DNA of 64,000 bases from Paraburkholderia franconis (lineage in GTDB: Bacteria > Pseudomonadota > Gammaproteobacteria > Burkholderiales > Burkholderiaceae). A program made the position numbers and the translations under genes. The notes under the pieces are model-generated. The model ran no database searches, was not told the DNA's origin, and worked only from the letters and a program-made list of their open reading frames with translations. Location of the stretch: NCBI RefSeq assembly GCF_009362735.1, contig NZ_WHNP01000002.1:297671-361670 (forward strand), in the 5' to 3' direction. Each line of letters opens with the position of its first letter. The first letter of the stretch is position 1. Positions 31,360 to 41,326 of the stretch are shown here, piece after piece.

Positions 31360-34170
31360 TCACGCAATCTTGCCGTGGCACTGCTTGTACTTCTTGCCGC
31401 TGCCGCACGGGCATGGGTCGTTGCGGCCGACTTTCGGCACGGCGCCGGAAAGCGGCGCCGCCGCTGCGCTGTGGCTGTGCGCCATTGCGTCGCCGATCAT
31501 CGATGCTGCCGCGTTTGCCGCGACAGGCGCCGCCGCGACGGCCGCACCGCCTTCCGCGTAATCGGCATGGCGAAACTCGACGTTCTCCAGATGGCTGCCT
31601 TGCTCTTCGTACTGCTCGGCGGCCTCTTCCAGCTGTTCCGGCGACTGGATCTGCACGTTCATCACAATGCGCGTGACTTCGAGCTTCACCGAGTCGAGCA
31701 TCGCGGCGAACAGTTCGAACGCTTCGCGCTTGTATTCCTGCTTCGGGTTCTTCTGCGCATAGCCGCGCAGGTGAATGCCCTGACGCAGATGATCGAGCGC
31801 GGCGAGATGTTCGCGCCAGCTGCGGTCGAGCGTCTGCAGCATGACCGAGCGCTCGAACGCGCTGAACGATTCGCGGCCCACCTGCTCGACCTTCGACTCG
31901 TAGGCCTCGTCGGCGGCGGCCGTCACCGCTTCGAGAATCTCGCCGGCGTCGATCGACTGCGACTCGTTGATCATCTCCTGAATCGCGAGATCGAGCTGCC
32001 AGTCATTGCGCAGCACTTCTTCCAGTTCTGGCACGTCCCATTGTTCTTCGATGCTGCCCGCCGGCACGAACTGATGGACGATGTCGGCGACCACACCGTG
32101 ACGCATCGCGCCGATCGTCTCGGTGATGTCGTGCGCTTCGAGCAGCTCGTTGCGCTGCTGATAGATCACCTTGCGCTGATCGTTCGACACGTCGTCGTAT
32201 TCGAGCAGCTGCTTGCGGATATCGAAGTTGCGCGCCTCGACCTTGCGTTGCGCCGATTCGATCGAACGCGTGACGATGCCCGCTTCGATCGCTTCGCCTT
32301 CCGGCATCTTCAGCCGGTCCATGATCGCGCGCACGCGGTCGCCGGCAAAAATACGCAGCAGCGGATCTTCGAGCGACAGATAGAAACGCGACGAGCCAGG
32401 GTCGCCCTGACGGCCGGCACGGCCGCGCAGCTGGTTGTCGATACGGCGCGATTCGTGACGCTCGGTGCCGATGATATGCAGGCCGCCCGCGGCCTTCACC
32501 TGATCGTGCAGCGTCTGCCACTCGTCGTGCAGCTTCTGGATGCGCGCCGCCTTTTCGTCCTCGGGGATCGACAGGTCGGCTTCAATGAACGCGGCCTGTT
32601 TCTCGGCATTGCCGCCGAGCACGATGTCCGTACCGCGACCGGCCATGTTCGTCGCGATCGTGATGCGCTGCGGACGGCCCGCTTCCGCGACGATGGCCGC
32701 TTCGCGCGCGTGCTGCTTCGCGTTCAGCACTTCGTGCGGCAGGCCAGCCTTGTTCAGCAGTTGCGAAAGCAGTTCCGAGTTCTCGATCGACGTCGTGCCG
32801 ACCAGCACGGGCTGACTGCGGTCATAGCATTCGCGGATATCGCGAATCACCGCGTTGTAGCGCTCCATCGCCGTCTTGTAGATCTGATCCTGCTTGTCCA
32901 GCCGCTTCGGCGGGCGGTTAGTCGGAATCACGACCGTTTCGAGGCCGTAAATCTCGTTGAATTCGTACGCTTCGGTGTCGGCCGTACCCGTCATGCCGGA
33001 CAGCTTCGCGTACATGCGGAAATAGTTCTGGAACGTGATCGAGGCGAGCGTCTGGTTCTCGCTCTGAATCTTCACGTGCTCCTTCGCTTCGACGGCCTGG
33101 TGCAGACCGTCCGACCAGCGGCGGCCAGCCATCAGACGACCTGTAAACTCGTCGACGATCACCACTTCGCCGTTCTGCACGACGTAGTGCTGGTCCTTGT
33201 AGAACAGCGTGTGCGCGCGCAGAGCCGCGTAAACGTGGTGCATCAGCGTGATGTTCTGCGGCGCGTAGAGGCTCTCGCCTTCGCCGATCAGGCCCCACTC
33301 GGCGAGCAGCCGCTCGGCCTTTTCGTGGCCCGATTCCGTCAGGAACACCTGGCGCGCCTTTTCGTCCAGCGTGTAGTCGCCCGGCTTCTCGACGCCGGTG
33401 CCGTCCGCCTTCTCTTCGCCGATCTGGCGCTCGAGCAGCGGCGGCAGCGCGTTCATGCGCACGTAGAGCTCAGTGTGATCTTCGGCCTGGCCGGAGATGA
33501 TGAGCGGCGTACGCGCTTCGTCGATGAGGATCGAGTCCACTTCGTCGACGATCGCGAAGTTCAGCGCCCGCTGTACGCGCGCATCGGTCTCGTAGACCAT
33601 GTTGTCGCGCAGGTAGTCGAAGCCGAATTCGTTGTTCGTGCCGTACGTGATGTCCGCGGCGTACGCTTCCTGCTTGAGGCCATGGTCCATCTGCGACAGG
33701 TTGATACCCACCGACAGGCCGAGGAAGTTATACAGACGCCCCATCCACTCGGCGTCGCGCTGCGCGAGGTAGTCGTTCACCGTCACGACGTGCACGCCGC
33801 GTCCGGAGAGTGCGTTCAGGTAGGCAGCGAGCGTCGCGACAAGCGTCTTGCCTTCGCCCGTGCGCATTTCCGCGATCTTGCCGTAGTGGAGGACCATGCC
33901 GCCGATCAGCTGCACGTCGAAGTGCCGCATCTTCAAGACGCGCTTGCTCGCCTCGCGGCAGACCGCGAACGCCTCGGGCAGCAGCTTGTCGAGCGACTCG
34001 CCACTGCCGACGCGTTGCCGGAATTCCGTCGTTTTCGCGCGCAGTTGATCGTCCGTCAATTGCTCGATCTGCGGTTCGAGCGCATTGATCGCCGCGACGG
34101 TCTTTTGATATTGCTTGACGAGCCGTTGATTGCGGCTGCCAAAAATCTTTTGTAGAAAACCGGTGGTCAT
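31360..34170 (-). CDS. secA: Preprotein translocase ATPase SecA
   Basis: 936 residues. Motor of post-translational export through SecYEG. NBD1 has the Walker A site MRTGEGKT (about 103) and the DEAD-like motif [18 protein letters not shown]2 carries [14 protein letters not shown] and [20 protein letters not shown] (motif VI). The C-terminal zinc domain [14 protein letters not shown] that binds SecB is present. No secM-like arrest gene lies upstream. The adjacent divergent gene is dciA. A perfect hairpin at 31330-31350 lies just beyond its stop codon. Confidence 0.97.
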   Translation of the reverse strand: MTTGFLQKIFGSRNQRLVKQYQKTVAAINALEPQIEQLTDDQLRAKTTEFRQRVGSGESLDKLLPEAFAVCREASKRVLKMRHFDVQLIGGMVLHYGKIAEMRTGEGKTLVATLAAYLNALSGRGVHVVTVNDYLAQRDAEWMGRLYNFLGLSVGINLSQMDHGLKQEAYAADITYGTNNEFGFDYLRDNMVYETDARVQRALNFAIVDEVDSILIDEARTPLIISGQAEDHTELYVRMNALPPLLERQIGEEKADGTGVEKPGDYTLDEKARQVFLTESGHEKAERLLAEWGLIGEGESLYAPQNITLMHHVYAALRAHTLFYKDQHYVVQNGEVVIVDEFTGRLMAGRRWSDGLHQAVEAKEHVKIQSENQTLASITFQNYFRMYAKLSGMTGTADTEAYEFNEIYGLETVVIPTNRPPKRLDKQDQIYKTAMERYNAVIRDIRECYDRSQPVLVGTTSIENSELLSQLLNKAGLPHEVLNAKQHAREAAIVAEAGRPQRITIATNMAGRGTDIVLGGNAEKQAAFIEADLSIPEDEKAARIQKLHDEWQTLHDQVKAAGGLHIIGTERHESRRIDNQLRGRAGRQGDPGSSRFYLSLEDPLLRIFAGDRVRAIMDRLKMPEGEAIEAGIVTRSIESAQRKVEARNFDIRKQLLEYDDVSNDQRKVIYQQRNELLEAHDITETIGAMRHGVVADIVHQFVPAGSIEEQWDVPELEEVLRNDWQLDLAIQEMINESQSIDAGEILEAVTAAADEAYESKVEQVGRESFSAFERSVMLQTLDRSWREHLAALDHLRQGIHLRGYAQKNPKQEYKREAFELFAAMLDSVKLEVTRIVMNVQIQSPEQLEEAAEQYEEQGSHLENVEFRHADYAEGGAAVAAAPVAANAAASMIGDAMAHSHSAAAAPLSGAVPKVGRNDPCPCGSGKKYKQCHGKIA

Positions 34171-34296
34171 CGGATCGTGGTTGCGTCGCGGCTTCGGCTG
34201 GGTTGCAAGGCCGGTTTTTACACCCTTTCACCTTGTTGCAACCCTCGGTCGTTTGGGCCTCGGCGGCTTAGGTCCAAGAGTGAATTCGAATCATGG

Positions 34297-34305
34297 ATTT
34301 TAGCA
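34297..34305 (-). promoter_or_regulatory. Possible extended -10 promoter of secA
   Basis: On the minus strand TGCTAAAAT fits the extended -10 TGnTAnAAT. The -35 region is poor. The leader would be about 120 bases. Confidence 0.4.
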
Positions 34306-34342
34306 CGCGCCCCCGCGTCCGCCTGTGTCAGCAGTAAGACCA

Positions 34343-34358
34343 TTGGCCGTCCGGCCAG
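34343..34358. repeat. Dispersed GGCC-N4-GGCC motif, copy D
   Basis: TTGGCCGTCCGGCCAG follows ACCA exactly as copy A does. The arms TGGCC/GGCCA are a perfect inverted repeat. It lies in the secA-dciA divergent region. Confidence 0.5.
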
Positions 34359-34487
34359 GGCGAAAGCACTGCGGATACGGGTGTCCGCGGCATGTGCGAA
34401 CGTCGCTGCGCGCCGCTGCCGCATGTTACAACCGGTACAATCGCAGCATGGGCGCGCACGCGGCGCGGCTACTATTCAAAGTCCCAG

Positions 34488-34991
34488 ATGAGCCGTTTCT
34501 CACCGTTTTCAAGGCAGCCACTGAAGCCCGGGCCGAAGCTGGGCTCGCGGTCGTTCGACGTGCGCAGGCCGCAAGCCGTCGCCGAAGTGCTGAACCGCAC
34601 CGACGCATTCGCGGCACTGCGCGCCGGCGTCGAGCAGGTCGCCGCGCTGGAGCACGATCTGACCGAATTGCTGCCCGACTACCTGGCGACGAGCGTCGAG
34701 CCCGGCTTCATCAAGGACGGCGTGCTCGCGCTGTTCGCCGCGCACAACGCGCTCGCGGCACGACTGCGGCATCTGGAGCCGCGTCTGCTGTCGGATCTGC
34801 AGCAGCGCGGCTGGCCGGTGAATTCGCTGAAAATCCGCGTCCGCCCGCAGCCCGCGAAAGAGCCTCCGCGCGAGAAACAGGCGCGCATGTCGCGCGCAGG
34901 CGCGGATGCGCTGCACGAGCTCAGCGAATCACTGGAACCATCGCCTTTGCAGGCCGCGCTCGCGCGCATGGCCGCCCGACATCGGAAATGA
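34488..34991 (+). CDS. dciA: DciA family protein (DUF721), helicase-loading candidate
   Basis: 167 residues. The DUF721 region (about 25-115) includes VLNRTDAFAALRAGVEQV and LTELLPDYLATSVEPGFIKD, and LSDLQQRGWPVNSLKIRVRP closes it. DciA is the ancestral bacterial loader of the DnaB helicase, used where DnaC or DnaI are absent. The C-terminus is helical and Ala/Arg-rich. It stands alone on the plus strand, convergent with lpxC across a bidirectional terminator. The frame extends further upstream, but that part is Arg-rich and I start at MSRFSPFS. Confidence 0.82.
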   Translation: MSRFSPFSRQPLKPGPKLGSRSFDVRRPQAVAEVLNRTDAFAALRAGVEQVAALEHDLTELLPDYLATSVEPGFIKDGVLALFAAHNALAARLRHLEPRLLSDLQQRGWPVNSLKIRVRPQPAKEPPREKQARMSRAGADALHELSESLEPSPLQAALARMAARHRK

Positions 34992-35017
34992 ATTCGCCAA
35001 AGAATGGCGGTGGAATG

Positions 35018-35046
35018 AAAAAAGCGGCCTTTTCAGGCCGCTTTTT
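35018..35046. terminator. Bidirectional terminator between dciA and lpxC
   Basis: AAAAAGCGGCCT pairs with AGGCCGCTTTTT around TTTC, with A- and T-runs on both sides. The genes converge here. Confidence 0.88.
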
Positions 35047-35089
35047 CGTTGCTGCTCAGTGATTCTCAGTGATTGCCGAGCGCTTGAAG

Positions 35090-36007
35090 TCAGGCAAACG
35101 CCGTCTGTGTGTCATACGCGAAACCGCGCGGCGCCTTCTGCGGATCGTCGAACGTGACGATCTCATATGAATCTTCGTGCGCCAGCAACTCGCGCAGCAG
35201 CGCGTTGTTCAGCCCGTGGCCGGACTTGTATGCGTCGTACGACGCGAGCAGCGGATGGCCGACCACGTACAGGTCGCCGATTGCATCCAGCATCTTGTGC
35301 TTCACGAACTCGTCGTCGTAACGCAGGCCGTCGTTGTTCAGGATGCGGTACTCGTCGAGCACGATCGCGTTATCCATGCTGCCGCCGCGCGCCAGGCCGA
35401 GCTCGCGCATCATTTCGACTTCGTGTGCAAAGCCGAACGTACGGGCACGCGCGATCTCGCGCACATACGACGTGTTCGCGAAGTCCACTTCGAGCGCCTG
35501 GCCCGTCTTGTCGACAGCGGGATGGCGGAAGTCGATCGTGAACTTCAGCTTGAAGCCGAAGTACGGATCGAGACGCGCGAACTTGTCGCCGTCGCGGATT
35601 TCGACCGGCTTCGTGACCTTGATGAACTTCTTCGCCGCGTTCTGTTCTTCGATGCCCGCCGACTGGATCAGGAACACGAAGGATGCCGCGCTGCCGTCCA
35701 TGATGGGGATTTCTTCAGCGGTGACGTCGACGTAGAGGTTGTCGATACCCAAGCCCGCGCACGCGGACATCAGGTGCTCGATCGTCGACACGCGCGCGCC
35801 GTCTTTCTGCAACACCGATGCAAGCCGCGTATCGCCGATCGCCATCGCCGACGCGGGGATGTCCACCGGCGTGGGCAAATCCACGCGGGAAAACACGATG
35901 CCCGTGTCCGGCGCCGCCGGGCGGAGCGTCAGGTTGACCTTGCGGCCCGAGTGCAAGCCGATGCCAACCGTTTTGACGATCTGTTTGATAGTGCGCTGCT
36001 TCAACAT
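35090..36007 (-). CDS. lpxC: UDP-3-O-acyl-N-acetylglucosamine deacetylase (LpxC)
   Basis: Zinc deacetylase of 305 residues, the committed step of lipid A synthesis. The zinc site is readable as [13 protein letters not shown] (His of EHL) and [11 protein letters not shown] (His and Asp), and the catalytic His lies in [11 protein letters not shown]. Two beta-alpha domains of usual length are present. I start at MLKQRTIKQ; four codons upstream is only a TTG. It follows the peroxiredoxin gene after a 270-base gap containing a TATACT-like -10 (36069-36064, minus strand), so it probably has its own promoter. Confidence 0.97.
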   Translation of the reverse strand: MLKQRTIKQIVKTVGIGLHSGRKVNLTLRPAAPDTGIVFSRVDLPTPVDIPASAMAIGDTRLASVLQKDGARVSTIEHLMSACAGLGIDNLYVDVTAEEIPIMDGSAASFVFLIQSAGIEEQNAAKKFIKVTKPVEIRDGDKFARLDPYFGFKLKFTIDFRHPAVDKTGQALEVDFANTSYVREIARARTFGFAHEVEMMRELGLARGGSMDNAIVLDEYRILNNDGLRYDDEFVKHKMLDAIGDLYVVGHPLLASYDAYKSGHGLNNALLRELLAHEDSYEIVTFDDPQKAPRGFAYDTQTAFA

Positions 36008-36277
36008 GGTGGTCTTCAATTCGATTGAAAATCCTAATCAGGACTTTTTATTTCATAGCGCGAAGTATACTCCAATCGTTTCCGGAGCGCCGTTGCGCTG
36101 GCGTTTCAATCTGTTTCGCTGCGTTACCTAATCGGGAAGCGTGATGGGCCGATGCCCGGAACGGAGGCGTTTCCGGTCATCGGCCCGCGTTACGGCCTGT
36201 CACAACAGGGTCATAAAAGCGTTGCCGCAGCGCAACAATCACAGTCTGCGCGGTCGCGGCGAAGCTTCAGAGCCGCG

Positions 36278-36787
36278 TCATGCCTGGCTCAACGTCGCGA
36301 GAATACTCGCCGCATCGCTCACTTCAAACTTGCCGGGTGCTTCGACGTACAGCGTCTTGACCACGCCGTCGTCGACCACCATCGCGTAGCGCTGGGAACG
36401 GATTCCCATGCCGCGCGCCGACAGGTCCTGCTCCAGACCGAGGGCCTGGGTGAAAGCCGCGTTGCCGTCCGCCATCATGCGCACCTTGCCCGAGGTGCGC
36501 TGATCGCGTGCCCACGCGCCCATGACGAACGCGTCGTTGACGGACACGCACCAGATCTCGTCGATACCGGCAGCACGGAACTTCTCCGCCTGCTCGACGT
36601 AACCCGGCACGTGTTTGGCCGAACAGGTCGGCGTGAACGCGCCCGGCAATCCGAAGATCACCACGCGCTTGCCCGCTGTCTGTTCGCGCACGTCGAAGCT
36701 GTTCGGCCCGATCGTGCAGCCCTCACGCCCGTCCTCGATCAACTCGCAAACGGTCGTCTGGGGAAGCTTTTCACCAACCTGAATCAT
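36278..36787 (-). CDS. Prx5-type peroxiredoxin
   Basis: 169 residues. The active site PGAFTPTCSAKHVPGY holds the peroxidatic Cys in the Prx5/AHP1 pattern (PGAFTPxCS). Downstream, DEIWCVSVNDAFVMGAWA is typical of the family; the cysteine there is not an established resolving residue. It probably reduces hydrogen peroxide or organic hydroperoxides using glutathione or glutaredoxin. The gene lies between ftsZ and lpxC on their strand, 242 bases after ftsZ; the same position is common in Burkholderiaceae. Confidence 0.9.
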   Translation of the reverse strand: MIQVGEKLPQTTVCELIEDGREGCTIGPNSFDVREQTAGKRVVIFGLPGAFTPTCSAKHVPGYVEQAEKFRAAGIDEIWCVSVNDAFVMGAWARDQRTSGKVRMMADGNAAFTQALGLEQDLSARGMGIRSQRYAMVVDDGVVKTLYVEAPGKFEVSDAASILATLSQA

Positions 36788-37029
36788 GCTCGTTCCTTCG
36801 CATCGATGCGGAGCACGCTCGCACGTACTCGTGCCGCAGTGGAATTTCCATCCGGCGACAGTGCCCCGAACCGCTTCGCCGATGCGAAGAGGACACCTGT
36901 CCGTGCCGCGCGCGCGTTCCAACGCGGCCTCATTGCCGTTCCACCCGCCACGCTCGTGCATTCCTGCTGCGCGCAATCAAGCCACACATCGGATGATTAC
37001 GCCGCAGAAAGCCCGCTCCTGCGTGAACC

Positions 37030-38220
37030 TCAGTCCGCCTGCTTGCGCAGGAAGGCCGGGATGTCGTACGTATCGACGCCCTTCTCCTGCAGCGCCTGCA
37101 CGTGCGAAGCCGCCGTATCACGCGAGGTGCGCCACACTGCCGGCGTGTCCAGCGAACCATAATCCGCCGCCGCTGCGTGATGCTGCGGATAATGCTGCGC
37201 TGCGCCGACCGGCTGGTTGTCCGTGCCCGTGCGCAGCAGCGTCATCGGCGCCGATTGCTGCTTCTTCGCCGCGCGGCCCAGACCCGTTGCCACCACCGTC
37301 ACGCGCAGCGCATCGCCCATCGCGTCGTCGTACACCGCGCCGAAAATCACGGTCGCGTCGTCAGCAGCATAACTCTTGATCGTGTTCATCACTTCGCGCG
37401 TTTCCGACAGACGCAGCGAACGGCTCGACGTGATGTTCACCAGCACGCCGCGCGCGCCCGACAGATCGACGCCTTCCAGCAGCGGGCTTGCGACAGCCTG
37501 TTCCGCTGCGAGACGCGCGCGATCGACGCCGGCCACCGTCGCCGTGCCCATCATCGCCTTGCCTTGCTCGCCCATCACCGTCTTCACGTCTTCGAAGTCG
37601 ACGTTCACGAGGCCATCGACGTTGATGATTTCAGCGATGCCCGCGACTGCGTTGTTGAGGACGTCGTCAGCGCACTGGAAGCACTTGTCCATTTCGGCGT
37701 CATCGCCCATCACCTCGAACAGCTTGTCGTTCAGGACGACGATCAGCGAGTCGACGTGATCCTCCAGTTGCTGCGAACCAGCTTCAGCGACGCGCATACG
37801 CTTGCCGCCTTCGAACTCGAACGGCTTGCTGACGACGCCAACCGTCAGAATGCCCATTTCCTTCGCGATCTGCGCGACCACGGGAGCCGCGCCCGTGCCC
37901 GTGCCGCCGCCCATGCCTGCCGTGATGAACACCATGTGCGCGCCACGCAGTGCGTCCGCGATGCGCTCACGTGCTTCTTCGGCTGCCGCGCGGCCCATTT
38001 CCGGCTTCGCGCCTGCGCCCAGACCCGTATTGCCCAACTGGATGACGTTCGGCGAGCGCGAGCGCGACAGCGCCTGCGCATCCGTGTTCATCACGATGAA
38101 GTCGACGCCTTGCACGCCGCGATTGATCATGTGTGCAACTGCATTGCCGCCTGCACCACCCACGCCCACCACCTTGATGATGGTGCCGTTGGTTTCCGTT
38201 TCCAGCATCTGGAATTCCAT
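37030..38220 (-). CDS. ftsZ: Cell division protein FtsZ
   Basis: Tubulin-like GTPase of 396 residues that forms the Z ring. The N-terminus has IIKVVGVGGAGGNAVAHM; the tubulin signature GGGTGTGAAPVVA lies near residue 107, and the T7 loop (NVDFEDVKTVM) is intact. After a His/Ala-rich linker the C-terminal peptide TYDIPAFLRKQAD binds FtsA, ZipA-type anchors and ZapD. I start at MEFQMLETETNG. A 121-base leader separates it from ftsA, the largest gap inside the division cluster and a possible site for an additional promoter. Confidence 0.98.
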   Translation of the reverse strand: MEFQMLETETNGTIIKVVGVGGAGGNAVAHMINRGVQGVDFIVMNTDAQALSRSRSPNVIQLGNTGLGAGAKPEMGRAAAEEARERIADALRGAHMVFITAGMGGGTGTGAAPVVAQIAKEMGILTVGVVSKPFEFEGGKRMRVAEAGSQQLEDHVDSLIVVLNDKLFEVMGDDAEMDKCFQCADDVLNNAVAGIAEIINVDGLVNVDFEDVKTVMGEQGKAMMGTATVAGVDRARLAAEQAVASPLLEGVDLSGARGVLVNITSSRSLRLSETREVMNTIKSYAADDATVIFGAVYDDAMGDALRVTVVATGLGRAAKKQQSAPMTLLRTGTDNQPVGAAQHYPQHHAAAADYGSLDTPAVWRTSRDTAASHVQALQEKGVDTYDIPAFLRKQAD

Positions 38221-38341
38221 GTTGCCTCCGTCAAGAAAATAAGTACCGCTTACTCGGCCGTTATTCGGCAGAAGATCGGGCAACCTTCTGTCGCGCGCCG
38301 GCCGCCGGCACCAGCGCGTATTTCCCTTTGCTGCAGATTCT

Positions 38342-39574
38342 TTAGAAGTTGCCGAGGAACCAGTCCTTCATCCTCGTGAACACCTGTCCCATCGATCCCG
38401 ACTGCACCGCCACCTTGCGGCCGCGCATCCGCTGCGAGCGTCCTTCGACCAGCAGACCCATCGCCGTCGAATAGCGCGGATTGCGCACGACGTCCGCGAG
38501 ACCGCCCGCATACTCCGGCACGCCGATGCGCACCGGCTTCAGGAAGATGTCCTCGCCCAGTTCGACCATGCCCGGCATCATCGATGCGCCGCCCGTCAGC
38601 ACGACACCCGAGCTGAGCAGCTCTTCGTAACCCGACTCGCGCACCACCTGTTGCACAAGCGAAAACAGTTCTTCGACGCGCGGCTCGATCACGGCCGCGA
38701 GCGCCTGGCGCGACAGCGTGCGCGGACCGCGCTCGCCGAGCCCAGGCACTTCGATCATTTCGTCCGGATCGGCGAGCGCCTGCTTCGCGATGCCGTAGCT
38801 GACCTTGATGTCCTCGGCGTCCGGCGTCGGCGTGCGCAGCGCCATCGCGATGTCGCTCGTGATCTGATCGCCGGCGATGGGGATCACGGCCGTATGGCGG
38901 ATCGCGCCTTCGCTGAAGATCGCAATGTCCGTCGTGCCGCCGCCGATATCGACGAGCACCACGCCCAGTTCCTTTTCGTCTTCTGTCAGCACCGCGAGCG
39001 AAGAAGCGAGCGGCTGCAGGATCAGATCGTTCACTTCGAGGCCGCAGCGGCGCACGCACTTCACGATGTTCTGCGCCGCGCTCACCGCGCCCGTCACGAT
39101 GTGCACCTTCACTTCGAGACGGATGCCGCTCATGCCGATCGGCTCGCGCACGTCTTCCTGGCCGTCGATGATGAATTCCTGCGTCAGGATGTGCAGCACC
39201 TGCTGATCGGTCGGAATGTTGATCGCCTTGGCCGTCTCGATCACGCGCGCGACGTCCGTCTGCGTCACTTCCTTTTCCTTGATCGCCACCATGCCGCTCG
39301 AGTTGAAGCTGCGGATATGGCTGCCGGCGATCCCCGTGAATACGTTCGTGATCTTGCAGTCGGCCATCAGCTCGGCTTCTTCGAGCGCTCGTTGAATGGA
39401 CTGCACCGTGGCCTCGATGTTCACCACGACGCCTTTCTTGAGCCCTTTCGATTCGCTCTGGCCGAGTCCGATCACCTCGTAATGACCTTCGCCCTTCAAC
39501 TCGGCGACGATGGCGACCACTTTCGCCGTGCCGATGTCGAGGGCTACCAGCAGATCTTTATAGTCTTTACTCAT
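38342..39574 (-). CDS. ftsA: Cell division protein FtsA
   Basis: Actin-like ATPase of 410 residues that tethers FtsZ to the membrane and recruits later divisome proteins. Phosphate motifs are LVALDIGTAKV near the start and VVLVDIGGGTTDIAIF near residue 205, and VVLTGGASMMPGMVEL is the adenosine motif. The C-terminus MKDWFLGNF is the short amphipathic membrane helix. It lies 27 bases after ftsQ. Confidence 0.97.
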   Translation of the reverse strand: MSKDYKDLLVALDIGTAKVVAIVAELKGEGHYEVIGLGQSESKGLKKGVVVNIEATVQSIQRALEEAELMADCKITNVFTGIAGSHIRSFNSSGMVAIKEKEVTQTDVARVIETAKAINIPTDQQVLHILTQEFIIDGQEDVREPIGMSGIRLEVKVHIVTGAVSAAQNIVKCVRRCGLEVNDLILQPLASSLAVLTEDEKELGVVLVDIGGGTTDIAIFSEGAIRHTAVIPIAGDQITSDIAMALRTPTPDAEDIKVSYGIAKQALADPDEMIEVPGLGERGPRTLSRQALAAVIEPRVEELFSLVQQVVRESGYEELLSSGVVLTGGASMMPGMVELGEDIFLKPVRIGVPEYAGGLADVVRNPRYSTAMGLLVEGRSQRMRGRKVAVQSGSMGQVFTRMKDWFLGNF

Positions 39575-39601
39575 AGCGTGCTCATTGCGTGTGATGTTCT
39601 G

Positions 39602-40354
39602 TTACTTCTTGCCCTTGTCGGGTTCCGTAATGAAGCGCATGCCTGCTGCACGAATGGCGAAACCGTTCGGATAGCGCAAGTCCGCATATTCGATATCCTT
39701 CCCCCAACGTTGCGTCACTGCGCCCCATGCCGCGGTGAGTCGCTTGCAGCGGTCGTACAGCGTGTCCTGATTGCGCTCGCGTCCCAGTTCGACCTGCATG
39801 CCGTTCGACAGCTTCACCGTCCACGCGAAACGCGACGACAGCGTCACTTCATCCGGCGTCGCCCCGACAGGCGCAAACCACTTCCTGAAGTCTTGATAAC
39901 GCGCGACGACTTCTTTCGCGGACCCATCCGGGCCCTCGAACGCGGGCAGCTCTTCGTCGAGCTCGCCCTGGTTCGCGGTGAACACCTCTCCATCGGTGCT
40001 CACGAGTTGATCGGTGCCCCACGTGCCGAGCGGCTGGTACTCTTCGAGCGTGACGGCGAGCGCATTCGGCCACACGCGGCGCACGCTCGCGTGACGCACC
40101 CACGGCATCTGCTCGAACGCCTGGCGCGCCGTATCCAGATCGACGGTGAAGAAGTTGCCCTTCAAGCGGCCGACGACGCTCGCGCGCACGGTCGGCGAAT
40201 TGATGTGCTCGGTATCGCCGTCGATGCGGATCTCGCGCAGCGCGAAGTTCGGGCGCTGGATCAGCCAGTAGCCGCCCGCCGCCAGCAGCACGAGCAGCAT
40301 CAGCGCGTGCAACGCGCTGGCGGCGAGATTGAGCTGGCGAACGTTGTTCCACAT
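39602..40354 (-). CDS. ftsQ: Cell division protein FtsQ
   Basis: Bitopic membrane protein of 250 residues linking early and late division proteins with FtsB and FtsL. A cytoplasmic N-terminus and one transmembrane helix (ALHALMLLVLLAAGGYWLI) precede the POTRA domain (NFALREIRIDGD to about 115). The beta domain follows (to about 235). The C-terminus is basic (PDKGKK). Spacing to ddl is 30 bases. Confidence 0.94.
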   Translation of the reverse strand: MWNNVRQLNLAASALHALMLLVLLAAGGYWLIQRPNFALREIRIDGDTEHINSPTVRASVVGRLKGNFFTVDLDTARQAFEQMPWVRHASVRRVWPNALAVTLEEYQPLGTWGTDQLVSTDGEVFTANQGELDEELPAFEGPDGSAKEVVARYQDFRKWFAPVGATPDEVTLSSRFAWTVKLSNGMQVELGRERNQDTLYDRCKRLTAAWGAVTQRWGKDIEYADLRYPNGFAIRAAGMRFITEPDKGKK

Positions 40355-40384
40355 GATCTGCGTGCGATTCCTTCAGTTCTCTGT

Positions 40385-41326
40385 TCAGTCCTTAAGCGTC
40401 AGTGCGAGCACCTTCACGACCAGCTCCCGATAGCTGATGCCGACGGCGCGCGCGGCCTTCGGCGGCAGCGAGTGATCCGTCATGCCGGGCGCCGTGTTCA
40501 CTTCGAGGAAGTACGGATTGCCGTCGCCGTCCAGCATAAAGTCGGCGCGGCCCCAGTCCGTGCAGCCGAGCACATCGAACGCGCGGCGAGCGAGCCTTTT
40601 CAGGCGCGCCTCTTCTTCCGCGCCGATGCCACACGGGATCAGATATTGTGTGTCGTTGGCGATGTACTTCGCGTGATAGTCGTAGAACTCGCCGGCGGGC
40701 ACGATGCGAATGACGGGCAGATCGAGATCGCCCGCGATGCACGCCGTGTACTCACCGCCGCCTTCGATGCTCTTCTCGACGACAACGATCTTGTCGAACT
40801 TCGCCGCCTCTTCGAGCGCGGGCGCGAGCGCGTCGGCCGTCTTCACCTTGATCACGGCGACGCTCGAGCCTTCGCTCGCGGGCTTCACGAAGAGCGGCAA
40901 GCCGAGCTTCGCGACGATGTCCTGCGCACGCGCGGCGTAGTCGTCGCCGCGCAGCACTGCTTCGAACGGCGGCGTCGGCACGCCGAGCTGCTGCCACACG
41001 AGCTTCGTGCGGAACTTGTCGAGGCCGAGTGCCGAGCCCAGCACGCCGCTGCCCGTGTAACGGATGCCGTAAAAGTCGAGCGCGCCCTGAATCTGGCCGT
41101 TCTCGCCGTAGCCGCCATGCAGCGCGTTGAACGCGCGCACAAAGCCTTCGTCCTTCAACGCGGCCAGCGGCCGCTCGGACGGATCGAACGGATGCGCGTC
41201 GATGCCCGCGTCGCGCAGCCCTTGGAGCACGAGACGTCCGGAGTTCAGCGACACTTCGCGCTCGGCGGACACGCCGCCCATCAGCACGGCGACCTTGCCG
41301 AAAGATTTAGGATCGATACTGCTCAT
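40385..41326 (-). CDS. ddl: D-alanine--D-alanine ligase
   Basis: ATP-grasp ligase of 313 residues that makes the D-Ala-D-Ala dipeptide for MurF. The N-terminal motif [18 protein letters not shown] is canonical, [16 protein letters not shown] carries substrate residues, and the ATP-grasp core has [13 protein letters not shown] and [17 protein letters not shown]. This is the Ddl-B type within dcw. Overlap with murC is ATGA. Confidence 0.96.
   Translation of the reverse strand: MSSIDPKSFGKVAVLMGGVSAEREVSLNSGRLVLQGLRDAGIDAHPFDPSERPLAALKDEGFVRAFNALHGGYGENGQIQGALDFYGIRYTGSGVLGSALGLDKFRTKLVWQQLGVPTPPFEAVLRGDDYAARAQDIVAKLGLPLFVKPASEGSSVAVIKVKTADALAPALEEAAKFDKIVVVEKSIEGGGEYTACIAGDLDLPVIRIVPAGEFYDYHAKYIANDTQYLIPCGIGAEEEARLKRLARRAFDVLGCTDWGRADFMLDGDGNPYFLEVNTAPGMTDHSLPPKAARAVGISYRELVVKVLALTLKD

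Larger units (their letters stand above)
34171..34487. other. Divergent secA-dciA intergenic region
   Basis: 317 bases holding the promoters of two divergent genes. It includes an extended -10 for secA and a GGCC-N4-GGCC motif copy. I see no gene. Confidence 0.5.
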
